Positions 51,877 through 60,073 of a stretch of DNA of 64,000 nucleotides are shown piece after piece. Source of the DNA: Crocinitomicaceae bacterium (GTDB lineage Bacteria; Bacteroidota; Bacteroidia; Flavobacteriales_G; Salibacteraceae); the NCBI GenBank assembly GCA_002713215.1, contig PAVO01000023.1:36490-100489 (forward strand), written 5' to 3'. Each line of letters begins with the position of its first letter. The stretch's first letter is position 1. Below the pieces are notes generated by a model that did no database searches, was not told where the DNA came from, and saw nothing but the letters and a program-made list of their open reading frames with translations. The translations under genes and the position numbers were made by a program.

Positions 51877-52300
51877 TCAAGAGGTTAACTTCTTTTTTGA
51901 AGATGTAGACCAAAATAGTTTAGACCGACCGCCGAACAATAAGTGGCTGAAAAACAGCCTATTATCGTTTTCTCAAGAACAATTTAGCATTAGTTACATC
52001 TTTTGTTCTGATGATTACCTGTTAAAGATCAATCGTGACTTTTTGGATCATGATTATTACACCGACATAATTACCTTCAATAATTCGGAAGAAAACGATG
52101 ATTTACTAGAATCCGATATTTTTATTAGCGTAGACCGGGTGCGTGAAAATGCCAAAGAAAATAGCATGCAGTTTTCTGACGAAATGGACCGCGTAATGAT
52201 TCATGGAATATTGCATTTGGTAGGGTACAATGACAAGACCAATGAAGAGCAAGAAATCATGACCCAGATGGAAGATAAATATCTAGCTTTGCGGCCCTAA
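51869..52300 (+). CDS. ybeY: Endoribonuclease YbeY
   Basis: YbeY is a zinc-dependent endoribonuclease needed for 16S rRNA 3'-end maturation and ribosome quality control. The 143-residue length is normal. The metal motif is HGILHLVGYNDKTNEE near residue 111. The canonical third His of HGxLHLxGYDH is replaced by Asp, the usual variant in Bacteroidota. LNRDFLDHDYYTDIITF is the other conserved block. It overlaps the ATPase gene by 8 nt, and mnmG follows after 45 nt that contain a parS-like palindrome. Confidence 0.92.
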   Translation: MDNQEVNFFFEDVDQNSLDRPPNNKWLKNSLLSFSQEQFSISYIFCSDDYLLKINRDFLDHDYYTDIITFNNSEENDDLLESDIFISVDRVRENAKENSMQFSDEMDRVMIHGILHLVGYNDKTNEEQEIMTQMEDKYLALRP

Positions 52301-52321
52301 ATAAAACCCCGAACTTTAAAT

Positions 52322-52337
52322 TGTTCCACGTGGAACA
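52322..52337. other. parS-like palindrome upstream of mnmG
   Basis: The perfect 16-bp palindrome TGTTCCACGTGGAACA fits the ParB-binding consensus TGTTNCACGTGNAACA. It lies in the 45-bp gap between ybeY and mnmG, 9 bp before the mnmG ATG. ParB/parS sites are clustered near replication origins. Confidence 0.8.
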
Positions 52338-52345
52338 CGATTGAT

Positions 52346-54217
52346 ATGCTCCCTGAATATGATGTGATAGTAGTTGGCGGTGGCCATGCGGGCGCCGAAG
52401 CGGCCGCGGCCGCAGCAAACCTAGAGTCTTCCGTTTTGTTGATTTCAATGGACCTGGGTCGAATCGCTCAAATGAGTTGTAACCCGGCAATGGGAGGAAT
52501 TGCAAAGGGGCAAATCGTAAGGGAAATTGATGCCCTGGGGGGATATTCGGGAATTGTATCCGATAAGTCAGCGATTCAATTCAGAATGCTGAATCGATCA
52601 AAAGGACCGGCTATGTGGAGCCCAAGAACCCAGAACGACCGTGTGCTGTTTTCATTGGAGTGGAGAAAGATATTGGAGTCAATTCAAAACATTGACTTCT
52701 GGCAGGATACAGCAACATCGTTAATTGTAAAAGACGGAAAAGCCACAGGGGTAAAAACAGGCCTTGGTGTTGAGATAAAATCGAAGTCAGTAATCCTTAC
52801 ATCCGGGACTTTTTTGAATGGAAAAATCCACATTGGAGATAAGAATTTCGGAGGAGGAAGGGTAGGAGAAAGCGCGGTCTATGGATTAACCGAAAACTTA
52901 AAAGAGTATGGGTTTTCGTCTGGAAGAATGAAGACCGGAACCCCACCTCGAGTGGATGGAAGAAGTCTGGATTATTCTAAAATGATAGAGCAACAAGGGG
53001 ATAAAAAGCCCGGAAAGTTTAGCTACTTACCCGGGAATGAAATCACCAAACAACGTTCCTGTTTCATCACTTATACCAATAGCACGGTTCATGATTTATT
53101 AAAAGAAGGGTTTGATAAATCGCCTATGTTTAACGGTAGTATCCAGTCTGTTGGGCCCCGTTATTGTCCATCAATAGAGGACAAAATCAACCGTTTTGCT
53201 GAGCGAGACAGGCATCAATTGTTTGTAGAGCCCGAGGGGTGGGATACCGTAGAAATCTATGTAAACGGGTTTAGCACATCATTGCCAGAGGACGTTCAGT
53301 TTAAAGCCATGAAGCAAATAAAGGGCTTTGAAAACGTTCGAGTGTTTCGTCCTGGATATGCCATCGAATACGACTATTTCCCACCACTTCAATTGAAGAA
53401 TACGCTCGAAACGAAGCCTATTGAGGACCTGTATTTTGCAGGTCAAATTAATGGAACTACAGGTTATGAAGAAGCAGCCTGCCAAGGTTTAGTGGCAGGA
53501 ATAAATGCGAGTTTAAAGATTAAGGAAGAGGCTCCTTTTGTATTATCAAGGGATGAAGCATACATTGGCGTATTGATTGATGACTTGATTACAAAAGGGA
53601 CCGAAGAGCCCTATAGGATGTTTACGTCCAGAGCGGAATATAGGATTCTGCTCAGGCAGGATAATGCCGATATTAGACTTACGGAAATGTCCAATAAAAT
53701 TGGTTTGGCATCAGATGAGAGGTTGAAGAGGGTAGAGTTAAAGCTTAAAGGAAAAGATGTTGGAGTAAAGTATTTATCTAAGAATAGTGCTGAGCCGGAC
53801 AGGTTTAATACGCTACTGGAAAATAAAAACTCGAGCGCTTTAAAGCAAAAATCTAGATTAAATACCCTGTTAGCAAGGCCACAATTGGACATTCGCGATA
53901 TTGCTGAAATTGAAAAGCCTTTCGTAGAAGAGCTCGAATTCGTTCGGGATTTAAAAGATGAGGTTTTGGATCAAATTGAGATCACTGTAAAATACCAGGG
54001 ATATATTGAAAAGGAAAAAAGCCTGGCGGACCGGTTAACAAAATTGGACCACATAAAAATTGACAGTGATATTGATTATCACAAATTTTCTTCTCTTTCT
54101 ATGGAGGCACGATTAAAGTTAACCGAGGCAAAACCAACCAATCTTGGGCAAGCGAGCAGGATATCCGGGGTGTCTCCCTCTGATCTATCTGTATTATTGG
54201 TTTATTTAACCAAATAG
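52346..54217 (+). CDS. mnmG: tRNA uridine-5-carboxymethylaminomethyl synthesis enzyme MnmG (GidA)
   Basis: MnmG is a FAD enzyme that, with MnmE, installs cmnm5U at the wobble position of some tRNAs. The N-terminal FAD fingerprint is DVIVVGGGHAGAEAAAAAA (residues 5-23). SCNPAMGGIAKG, RMLNRSKGPAMWSPRTQNDR, GTFLNGKIHIG and GRVGE blocks are in order, and the C-terminal tRNA-binding domain holds KYQGYIEKE. The 623-residue length is standard. Both ends are marked by parS-like palindromes, and the second one overlaps the stop codon. Genes gidA/gidB are classic neighbours of the origin. Confidence 0.96.
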   Translation: MLPEYDVIVVGGGHAGAEAAAAAANLESSVLLISMDLGRIAQMSCNPAMGGIAKGQIVREIDALGGYSGIVSDKSAIQFRMLNRSKGPAMWSPRTQNDRVLFSLEWRKILESIQNIDFWQDTATSLIVKDGKATGVKTGLGVEIKSKSVILTSGTFLNGKIHIGDKNFGGGRVGESAVYGLTENLKEYGFSSGRMKTGTPPRVDGRSLDYSKMIEQQGDKKPGKFSYLPGNEITKQRSCFITYTNSTVHDLLKEGFDKSPMFNGSIQSVGPRYCPSIEDKINRFAERDRHQLFVEPEGWDTVEIYVNGFSTSLPEDVQFKAMKQIKGFENVRVFRPGYAIEYDYFPPLQLKNTLETKPIEDLYFAGQINGTTGYEEAACQGLVAGINASLKIKEEAPFVLSRDEAYIGVLIDDLITKGTEEPYRMFTSRAEYRILLRQDNADIRLTEMSNKIGLASDERLKRVELKLKGKDVGVKYLSKNSAEPDRFNTLLENKNSSALKQKSRLNTLLARPQLDIRDIAEIEKPFVEELEFVRDLKDEVLDQIEITVKYQGYIEKEKSLADRLTKLDHIKIDSDIDYHKFSSLSMEARLKLTEAKPTNLGQASRISGVSPSDLSVLLVYLTK

Positions 54218-54231
54218 TTCCACGTGGAACA
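54216..54231. other. parS-like palindrome at the mnmG stop
   Basis: AGTTCCACGTGGAACA carries a perfect 14-bp palindrome, GTTCCACGTGGAAC (54217-54230), matching the ParB consensus except the first base. It begins inside the TAG stop of mnmG. Confidence 0.75.
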
Positions 54232-54266
54232 CTATTAATACGCGCAAATGTCTAATAAACAGCTTG

Positions 54267-54839
54267 TTATGTTGGCTTCTGGTTTTCGTATTTAGGATTT
54301 TGCAGTGCATAGAGGCTTACTTTTTCCCTATCCTCTATAATTTCCCTTTCAAATCTAAAAAAGAGCTTTTCAAGAATCCGAACCGAGGGTTTGTTTTGGG
54401 GTAGAGCCAGGCCTATAATTCTATCCAGTTCCAGTGTCTTAAACCCAAAATTGATGGATGCAACTGCCGATTCAGTTGCAATACCTTGTCCCCAATATTC
54501 CCTCATAAAACGATAACCCAGGTCTACTTCATCCATATCGGGTAAGTACTTTAACCCGGTAAACCCTATGAACTTGTTCTCTCCCTTAATTTCCACGGCA
54601 AGTCGGCCAAAACCATATTTGTTGTAATTCCCAAAAACATTCTCAACAATTCTTTTCTCAATCTCTTCAAGGCTGACAACACCACCATCTCCCGTGTATC
54701 GACTCACTTCAGCATCCAGGTTCATTTCATAAGATGCCTGGATATCACGCTTTTCAAAAGGTCGAATAAGCAGCCTTTCCGTTTCTATTTTTAGATCAAG
54801 TAGCGACAATTGTTCGTTGTCATTATTAAAATGGCCCAT
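54267..54839 (-). CDS. GNAT acetyltransferase (RimJ/RimL-like)
   Basis: This 190-residue cytoplasmic protein fits the RimJ/RimL-type GNAT family. The N-terminal LKIETERLLIRPFEKRDIQASYEMN is the typical first strand, DEVDLGYRFMREYWGQGIATESAVASINFGF is the acetyl-CoA-binding strand and helix, and NKPSVRILEKLFF is the third conserved block. Family members acetylate ribosomal protein N-termini, antibiotics or small amines; the substrate is not told by the sequence. It is convergent with mnmG. Confidence 0.9.
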   Translation of the reverse strand: MGHFNNDNEQLSLLDLKIETERLLIRPFEKRDIQASYEMNLDAEVSRYTGDGGVVSLEEIEKRIVENVFGNYNKYGFGRLAVEIKGENKFIGFTGLKYLPDMDEVDLGYRFMREYWGQGIATESAVASINFGFKTLELDRIIGLALPQNKPSVRILEKLFFRFEREIIEDREKVSLYALQNPKYENQKPT

Positions 54840-55021
54840 TCAAGGACCAGTTAATACGCAAGGCTAAATTAGTTCTTTGGGTGGTTTTCATTCTATCCAA
54901 TCTTTTCCATAAGCGGAGACAGTTTTATTTTAAGTTCATAATGAACCTTTTTATTGTTTTAGTTTTATTCTCTTTTTTAGGCAAAAGAAAGGATAGTTAA
55001 GAATCGAATAAATAAACAGCT

Positions 55022-57490
55022 ATGATCAAAGGTATTGTAAGTCTATTGGTAATTACCCTAAGTGTAGTGTTACCAACTAATTCAACGGCTCAAAAAACAG
55101 CAGAAGAGAACAATTCAGAGAAAGGGTGGCAATCTCCGCCGCAAGATATTTTAGATGTATTAAATGCTCCGAAATTGCCTTGGGTGTGGACTTCTCCAAC
55201 CGGTGAATACTTATTGTTAATGGACCCCCAGCATTACCCGCCTCTGGCGGACTTGGCAGCACCCATGCATAAACTTGCGGGCATACGTGTAAACCCAAAG
55301 GTTAATGGATACCACGGGAATTCCGGCGGCACTTCACCTCGATTGGTTAAAATTTCCGATGGAAGCACAAAAGAATTGGGCCTACCAAAAGACAAAGAGA
55401 TTGTTGGCGTAACCTGGACAGCCGATGGTCAGCGTTTTGCATTAAATGTTAAACACTCGGATCATATTGGCTTGTGGGTCGGATCGGTAAATGGTGATCT
55501 CAAGGAAATAAAGGATGTAGCTCTAAACCCCTTAATGGGACGGGCCGCTACCTGGTTACCGGACCAAAAAAGACTGTTGATAAGGCGTATCCCTAAACGT
55601 GGTGTGGCGCCACAAGAACCGGTTATCCCGATAGGGCCTATGATCATGGAAGGGGAGGGGGCTTCAGCCAGATCAACTTATGAAGCAAGGAACCTGCTTG
55701 AAACCGCTTATGATGACGCCTTATTCGATTATTACATGACTTCTGAGTTGGTTGTTTTAGACCCAACCAGCAATAAAACAAATGTTCTTGGAAAACCAGG
55801 GGTCTATAGAACCGCATCTTTTTCACCGGATGGAAAGTACTTTCTTGTTCAGCGCCTGGTTGGACCGTGGTCACATGAAGTCGCATGGTGGAGGTTTGGC
55901 AGCGAAATTGAAGTATGGGACAGTAAGGGAGAGTTGGTAAGCAGTATCGCTTCATTACCCTTAGCCGATGCGGTTCCTGTTCACGGAGTCACATTGGGTC
56001 CAAGATCTGTATCCTGGAGAGCCACAGCGCCACATACACTATATTGGGTAGAAGCACTTGATGGAGGAGACCCAGCAAGTAAAGCGAAGTATCGCGATAA
56101 ACTAATGCGCTCAGAAGCTCCTTTTAACTCAGATCCGGAAGAGGTTTTCAAGGCCGAGCATCGCATTCAAACCTGGAGTCTGGCCTGGTTTGAAGGGAAT
56201 AACACACTGCTGCTTTCGCAACGCCAAAGAATTAAAAGGAGACGATATACATGGCTGATTGACGTCGATAAAAAGTCTTCACGGCTCTGGTATGAGTATG
56301 ACGAAGGTGATCGATATGGAGCCCCTGGCTATCCGGTTTATAAGCAAATGCCCAATGGTAAATATGTGCTGTATGAAAAAAATGGTGGTGTTTATTTTAG
56401 TGGTAGCGGGGGAACCGATAAGGGGGACAGGCCTTTTCTGGACCACAGGCAACTGGAGTCGGGTGTAACAGAAAGGCTGTTCCGGTGCAACCCCGACAGG
56501 TACGAATTTTTTGTAGACTTCGCTGGTGACGAAGAGCATTTTGTACTTCGTTCGGAGTCTGCTACAGACGTCCCCAATTATCACCTTGCAACGATTGGTA
56601 ACCAGGTCGCAACATCAAAAGGTGAGGCGAGTAGGGAGATAACAACAAAGCCGATAACCAACTTTAAGGATCCAACTCCTCAACTGCGAGAAATAGAGAA
56701 ACGAATTGTAAGGTACCAGCGAGAAGACAGTGTTCCTCTTAGCTTCCACTTGCATCTTCCTCCAGGGTATAAAGAGGGAACAGCACTCCCCACGGTGGTT
56801 TACGCTTATCCCTTGGAGTATTCCGGAGCGAGTACTGCAGGACAGGTGAGGGGGTCGGCGCAGCGGTTTATGCGTATTGGAGGCCCTTCTCATCTTTACT
56901 TTTTACTTCGTGGATATGCAGTACTTGAAAGAACCGCTATGCCCATGATCGGTGACCCAGAAACGACGTACAATACCTTTGTTTCCCAATTGGTGGCCGA
57001 TGCAGAAGCCGCGGTGGCAAAAGCAGTTGACATGGGTGTAACCGACCCAGACAGAATAGGAGTGATAGGGCATAGCCACGGTGGATTAATGGTTGCCAAT
57101 CTGCTAGCACACACGGATTTATTTCGAGCGGGAATTGCACGAAGTGGCTCATACAACAAAACCAATCAACCCTTCGGTTTTCAATCCGAGCGTCGATCCT
57201 TATTTGATGCACAAGATGTTTACATTCAGCTATCACCAACATTCTTTGCAGATAAGGTGAATGAACCGGTACTAATCATACATGGTAATGACGATTCCAA
57301 TCCGGGAACCCTGACCTTCCAATCGGAAGTTTTTTATGAAGCTGTAAGAGGCTCCGGAGGAACAGCGCGGCTTGTATTATTGCCCTATGAAGACCACGGG
57401 TACCGTGCTCGTGAGAGCGTGGAACATGTACTTTGGGAGCAGCTAAGGTGGTTTGATAAGTACGTAAAAAATGCAAAGCCCAAAGAATAG
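55022..57490 (+). CDS. Secreted S9-family peptidase (prolyl oligopeptidase fold)
   Basis: This 822-residue exported serine peptidase begins with MIKGIVSLLVITLSVVLPTNSTAQ. The first two thirds are an N-terminal beta-propeller. The C-terminal alpha/beta hydrolase has the nucleophile Ser in GVIGHSHGGLMVANLL (about residue 685), the Asp of VLIIHGNDDSNPG (about 756) and the His of YEDHGYRARE (about 791). The PLRPTVVYAYPLEY-like entry strand and the GHSHGG nucleophile elbow resemble the glutamyl-endopeptidase-like S9 members. Function as a periplasmic or secreted peptidase feeding on oligopeptides is likely. The 182-nt space upstream holds no clear promoter. Confidence 0.92.
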   Translation: MIKGIVSLLVITLSVVLPTNSTAQKTAEENNSEKGWQSPPQDILDVLNAPKLPWVWTSPTGEYLLLMDPQHYPPLADLAAPMHKLAGIRVNPKVNGYHGNSGGTSPRLVKISDGSTKELGLPKDKEIVGVTWTADGQRFALNVKHSDHIGLWVGSVNGDLKEIKDVALNPLMGRAATWLPDQKRLLIRRIPKRGVAPQEPVIPIGPMIMEGEGASARSTYEARNLLETAYDDALFDYYMTSELVVLDPTSNKTNVLGKPGVYRTASFSPDGKYFLVQRLVGPWSHEVAWWRFGSEIEVWDSKGELVSSIASLPLADAVPVHGVTLGPRSVSWRATAPHTLYWVEALDGGDPASKAKYRDKLMRSEAPFNSDPEEVFKAEHRIQTWSLAWFEGNNTLLLSQRQRIKRRRYTWLIDVDKKSSRLWYEYDEGDRYGAPGYPVYKQMPNGKYVLYEKNGGVYFSGSGGTDKGDRPFLDHRQLESGVTERLFRCNPDRYEFFVDFAGDEEHFVLRSESATDVPNYHLATIGNQVATSKGEASREITTKPITNFKDPTPQLREIEKRIVRYQREDSVPLSFHLHLPPGYKEGTALPTVVYAYPLEYSGASTAGQVRGSAQRFMRIGGPSHLYFLLRGYAVLERTAMPMIGDPETTYNTFVSQLVADAEAAVAKAVDMGVTDPDRIGVIGHSHGGLMVANLLAHTDLFRAGIARSGSYNKTNQPFGFQSERRSLFDAQDVYIQLSPTFFADKVNEPVLIIHGNDDSNPGTLTFQSEVFYEAVRGSGGTARLVLLPYEDHGYRARESVEHVLWEQLRWFDKYVKNAKPKE

Positions 57491-57546
57491 TTGAATTTAT
57501 AGTCCAGGCTGGGGGGTTAATCTTTCTGATATGGATCAAGAGATAA

Positions 57547-57990
57547 TCAAATCAAAGAGCCTAGCAGTAATAGATTCATTGCAGCAATAAAAATGAGTGT
57601 TCGCTGCAATTCAATTTTTCTTTTCCGATAAACGAACAGAGCTATTAAGGCTGGGACAGTGAAAAGAAATATGGGAAATAAATATGGGTTTCCCAGGTTG
57701 AGGAAAATGAAGATTAATCCCATTAAGACAAACCCCACCCATAGAATAAAATATTTGATAAACAACAAAAGAACCCGTCTCATTGATGCCATATTCCGTC
57801 GTATTGAAACAAAATACATGACCCCGAATAAGAGTAAAAAGGAAACAATTGCACGAGAGAAAATGTATTTTAAAGGACTAGATATTAAAGTACCAATGCT
57901 AAGTTTTGGCTCAAAGTCCTTCAGCGTTTCTTCAAAATAGTTGTTATCCAGTTTAGCCGAGATTAGCTGGTTTACTTGTTCTTCCGACAA
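57547..57990 (-). CDS. C-terminal HhH and membrane part of the split zinc-peptidase gene
   Basis: The visible frame (147 residues from a TTG start) is in frame with the gene at 58027-59478 and begins right after its stop. Reading through the TAA, the codons continue YTDLKQLKNIEGLSEEQVNQLISAKL, which completes the second half of a ComEA-type helix-hairpin-helix begun by the upstream gene. The remainder has four hydrophobic helices (SRAIVSFLLLFGVMYFVS, LLFIKYFILWVGFVLMGLIF, YLFPIFLFTVPALIALFVY, FIAAMNLLLLGSLI). So this is probably the second half of one protein split by a stop codon, rather than a separate gene. Confidence 0.7.
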   Translation of the reverse strand: MSEEQVNQLISAKLDNNYFEETLKDFEPKLSIGTLISSPLKYIFSRAIVSFLLLFGVMYFVSIRRNMASMRRVLLLFIKYFILWVGFVLMGLIFIFLNLGNPYLFPIFLFTVPALIALFVYRKRKIELQRTLIFIAAMNLLLLGSLI

Positions 57991-58026
57991 CCCTTCTATG
58001 TTTTTAAGTTGTTTTAAATCAGTATA

Positions 58027-59478
58027 TTACCCAGGAACAGTTCGGTACTTTACAATTTTTTCGGCTGCCTCAGGGGTGATCCCCTTTATGGTTTGCAAAT
58101 CCTCCACTTCTGCCGCATTGAGGTCGAAGGTGTATAGGGGAACTGAAATTGCATCAAAAGGATCAAATACAACTAACCGATGCGTATGGTTTTTTATCAA
58201 TAGCCATATGGGAGGTGGTATTTCATTGGAGTACTCCGTACCAAGTGACCGCTTGAAGATCTTTCTTACAGAACTTGCCTCCGTAGGAAAGGATTGTATG
58301 TAGCCATCAATAAAATCTGCTAATTGCGATTTCGATGAATTATTAAAAACCACATAATTGTGTAATACAAAAAAGTACTTTATAAATTGATTCTGAAAGG
58401 GTGTGAAAACATCCCTGGGTGATTTAAGCACAGTGGTATCACTTCCATTATAAAAGGGCACATAGAAGGCCGAATCCAAATAGTGATTTTGTAGCTCGCT
58501 AGTCGTTAAATGGGTGAAAAAGGAACTTATTGCCCCTTCAGTAGAGTGTAGTTGAACAAGGTTTCTTTTTTGGGTTGTATCAAGCCCAACCCCTGAATTC
58601 CTGAAGGTCAATTGATCTTCTATTTTGGACGTATTCAAGGTCTTATTTTTATAGCGAATAGCTCCGTTGAAGGCGTACCTGTGTCTTTTGTAGTCCTCGT
58701 ATTTTTGATACCGGTTGAGCATTGAAGCCTTGTAGTACCCCATCCGAAAGGGATAGGTAAAATCACGTTCAAAACCATTGATGGATTGTACCGACGAATT
58801 TTCAATTTTATCAAGGTCTGCCAATACCCCAGCCTTGATGTCTTCATTTTTCTCGTAGGTTCGGGAAACATTCTCAATGTGCTCGGCAAACCCTTCGTTG
58901 AATGCAGTAGAGTAGTCAGTTATTAATGAAAAGAAATGCATGTTCACATTCTTAGTATTGTTTGAAACGCTGTCCTCAGGGCTTAACAAATGAAAAAACA
59001 CATGTCCCATTTCATGCGGGTAAAGCTGTGTAAACGACATGAGTTTATTCGGGGGGCCTGTAGCCTGCCCCACAGTAATATCAACGTAAGGGGTCTTGGG
59101 CATAAGGGTGGTATTTCCTTCTTCTAAAAGGGAAAACCCGAATTTAGCAAAACCACCCTGGTTTTCTGTAAGGGCTAGATAGGCCGGTTCTATGATATCA
59201 GATTTATTGTTGTTTTTTAGGTAGACCTGAACGATAAAGTACAGGTCTAAAAACTCGTTTACAAATGAATTCTTAATGGTTAGCATGGTCTTCCGGTATA
59301 GTTCCGAAGTGTCGGGCAAAACCCTCATTTCAGGTAAGCTATCCGCTGTTTTACCCGTGGGTTGTAACAACACGACTTCGACCACATCACTATACAGGGT
59401 TATGTCCGAAGGTTTGTCCTGGCCATAGGTGATACAGGTACACCAAATAAAGAACTGGATGATCAGTATTTTTTTCAT
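58027..59478 (-). CDS. Secreted zinc metallopeptidase-like protein, stop inside HhH domain
   Basis: This 483-residue protein has a signal peptide (MKKILIIQFFIWCTCITYGQ). A gluzincin zinc motif is present: HEMGH (about 154-158), and NEGFAEH (about 193-199) as the downstream Glu ligand. The end LNAAEVEDLQTIKGITPEAAEKIVKYRTVPG is the first half of a ComEA-like helix-hairpin-helix, interrupted by TAA at 58027-58029 where the family continues with an aromatic residue and the second hairpin. The next 39 nt stay open in the same frame into 57547-57990. Substrate is unknown. The whole, with stop read through, is about 643 residues with four membrane helices at the end. Confidence 0.8.
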   Translation of the reverse strand: MKKILIIQFFIWCTCITYGQDKPSDITLYSDVVEVVLLQPTGKTADSLPEMRVLPDTSELYRKTMLTIKNSFVNEFLDLYFIVQVYLKNNNKSDIIEPAYLALTENQGGFAKFGFSLLEEGNTTLMPKTPYVDITVGQATGPPNKLMSFTQLYPHEMGHVFFHLLSPEDSVSNNTKNVNMHFFSLITDYSTAFNEGFAEHIENVSRTYEKNEDIKAGVLADLDKIENSSVQSINGFERDFTYPFRMGYYKASMLNRYQKYEDYKRHRYAFNGAIRYKNKTLNTSKIEDQLTFRNSGVGLDTTQKRNLVQLHSTEGAISSFFTHLTTSELQNHYLDSAFYVPFYNGSDTTVLKSPRDVFTPFQNQFIKYFFVLHNYVVFNNSSKSQLADFIDGYIQSFPTEASSVRKIFKRSLGTEYSNEIPPPIWLLIKNHTHRLVVFDPFDAISVPLYTFDLNAAEVEDLQTIKGITPEAAEKIVKYRTVPG

Positions 59479-59536
59479 TTTTGTTATAGTCCCTTGGCAT
59501 TAAAGTTGTTTGTAAATCTATCTCAAATCTGACAGG

Positions 59537-60043
59537 ATGAAAAAGACAATTACACTAACGGTTATACTACTTGGCCTATTCTCATTGGACGGTGTGGCTC
59601 AGGATCTAATGTTTGATCATTATCTGAAAACACAACCGGAATACAGCAAACTAGCATCGAATAGTATTACTAAAATGGAGAGCATTTTGGTCAAGGTTGA
59701 AAACGCCAAAAATGTTCAGGAGGCAAACCATTACGGAGCGAAACTGCGAGATGAAAGTAATAAATTAAGGGAAGAGATTAACCGGTTGAGAAGCCAAAAT
59801 GCAACTACGAGCAACTCTTATTTACCAATATATGGAGTATCTGCCACAGGGCAGTTAACCTATACTTACTCGTTATTCAATCACCATAAGGTTAAACCTA
59901 AAACCAATTACCTGCTACCACTGGATAATATTTGTTACTATGCCTGGCGAATTAAAAGGACGAAGGATATGAGCAAAGCACTAAAAAAAGCCAGCCAGCT
60001 TAAACTTGAACTTATCGAACTCAGGGCCGTTCATTACTCGTAA
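59537..60043 (+). CDS. Secreted small helical protein
   Basis: This 168-residue protein starts with signal peptide MKKTITLTVILLGLFSLDGVAQ. The mature part has a heptad-like segment (ESILVKVENAKNVQEAN, SNKLREEINRLRSQNA), a middle rich in Tyr and Ser, and a positively charged C-terminus. I recognise no family. It is divergent from the zinc-peptidase gene and convergent with the 575-residue repeat protein, 30 nt from it. Confidence 0.6.
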   Translation: MKKTITLTVILLGLFSLDGVAQDLMFDHYLKTQPEYSKLASNSITKMESILVKVENAKNVQEANHYGAKLRDESNKLREEINRLRSQNATTSNSYLPIYGVSATGQLTYTYSLFNHHKVKPKTNYLLPLDNICYYAWRIKRTKDMSKALKKASQLKLELIELRAVHYS

Positions 60044-60073
60044 ATAAAAGCACGGCACTAAGACCAACGTTAC

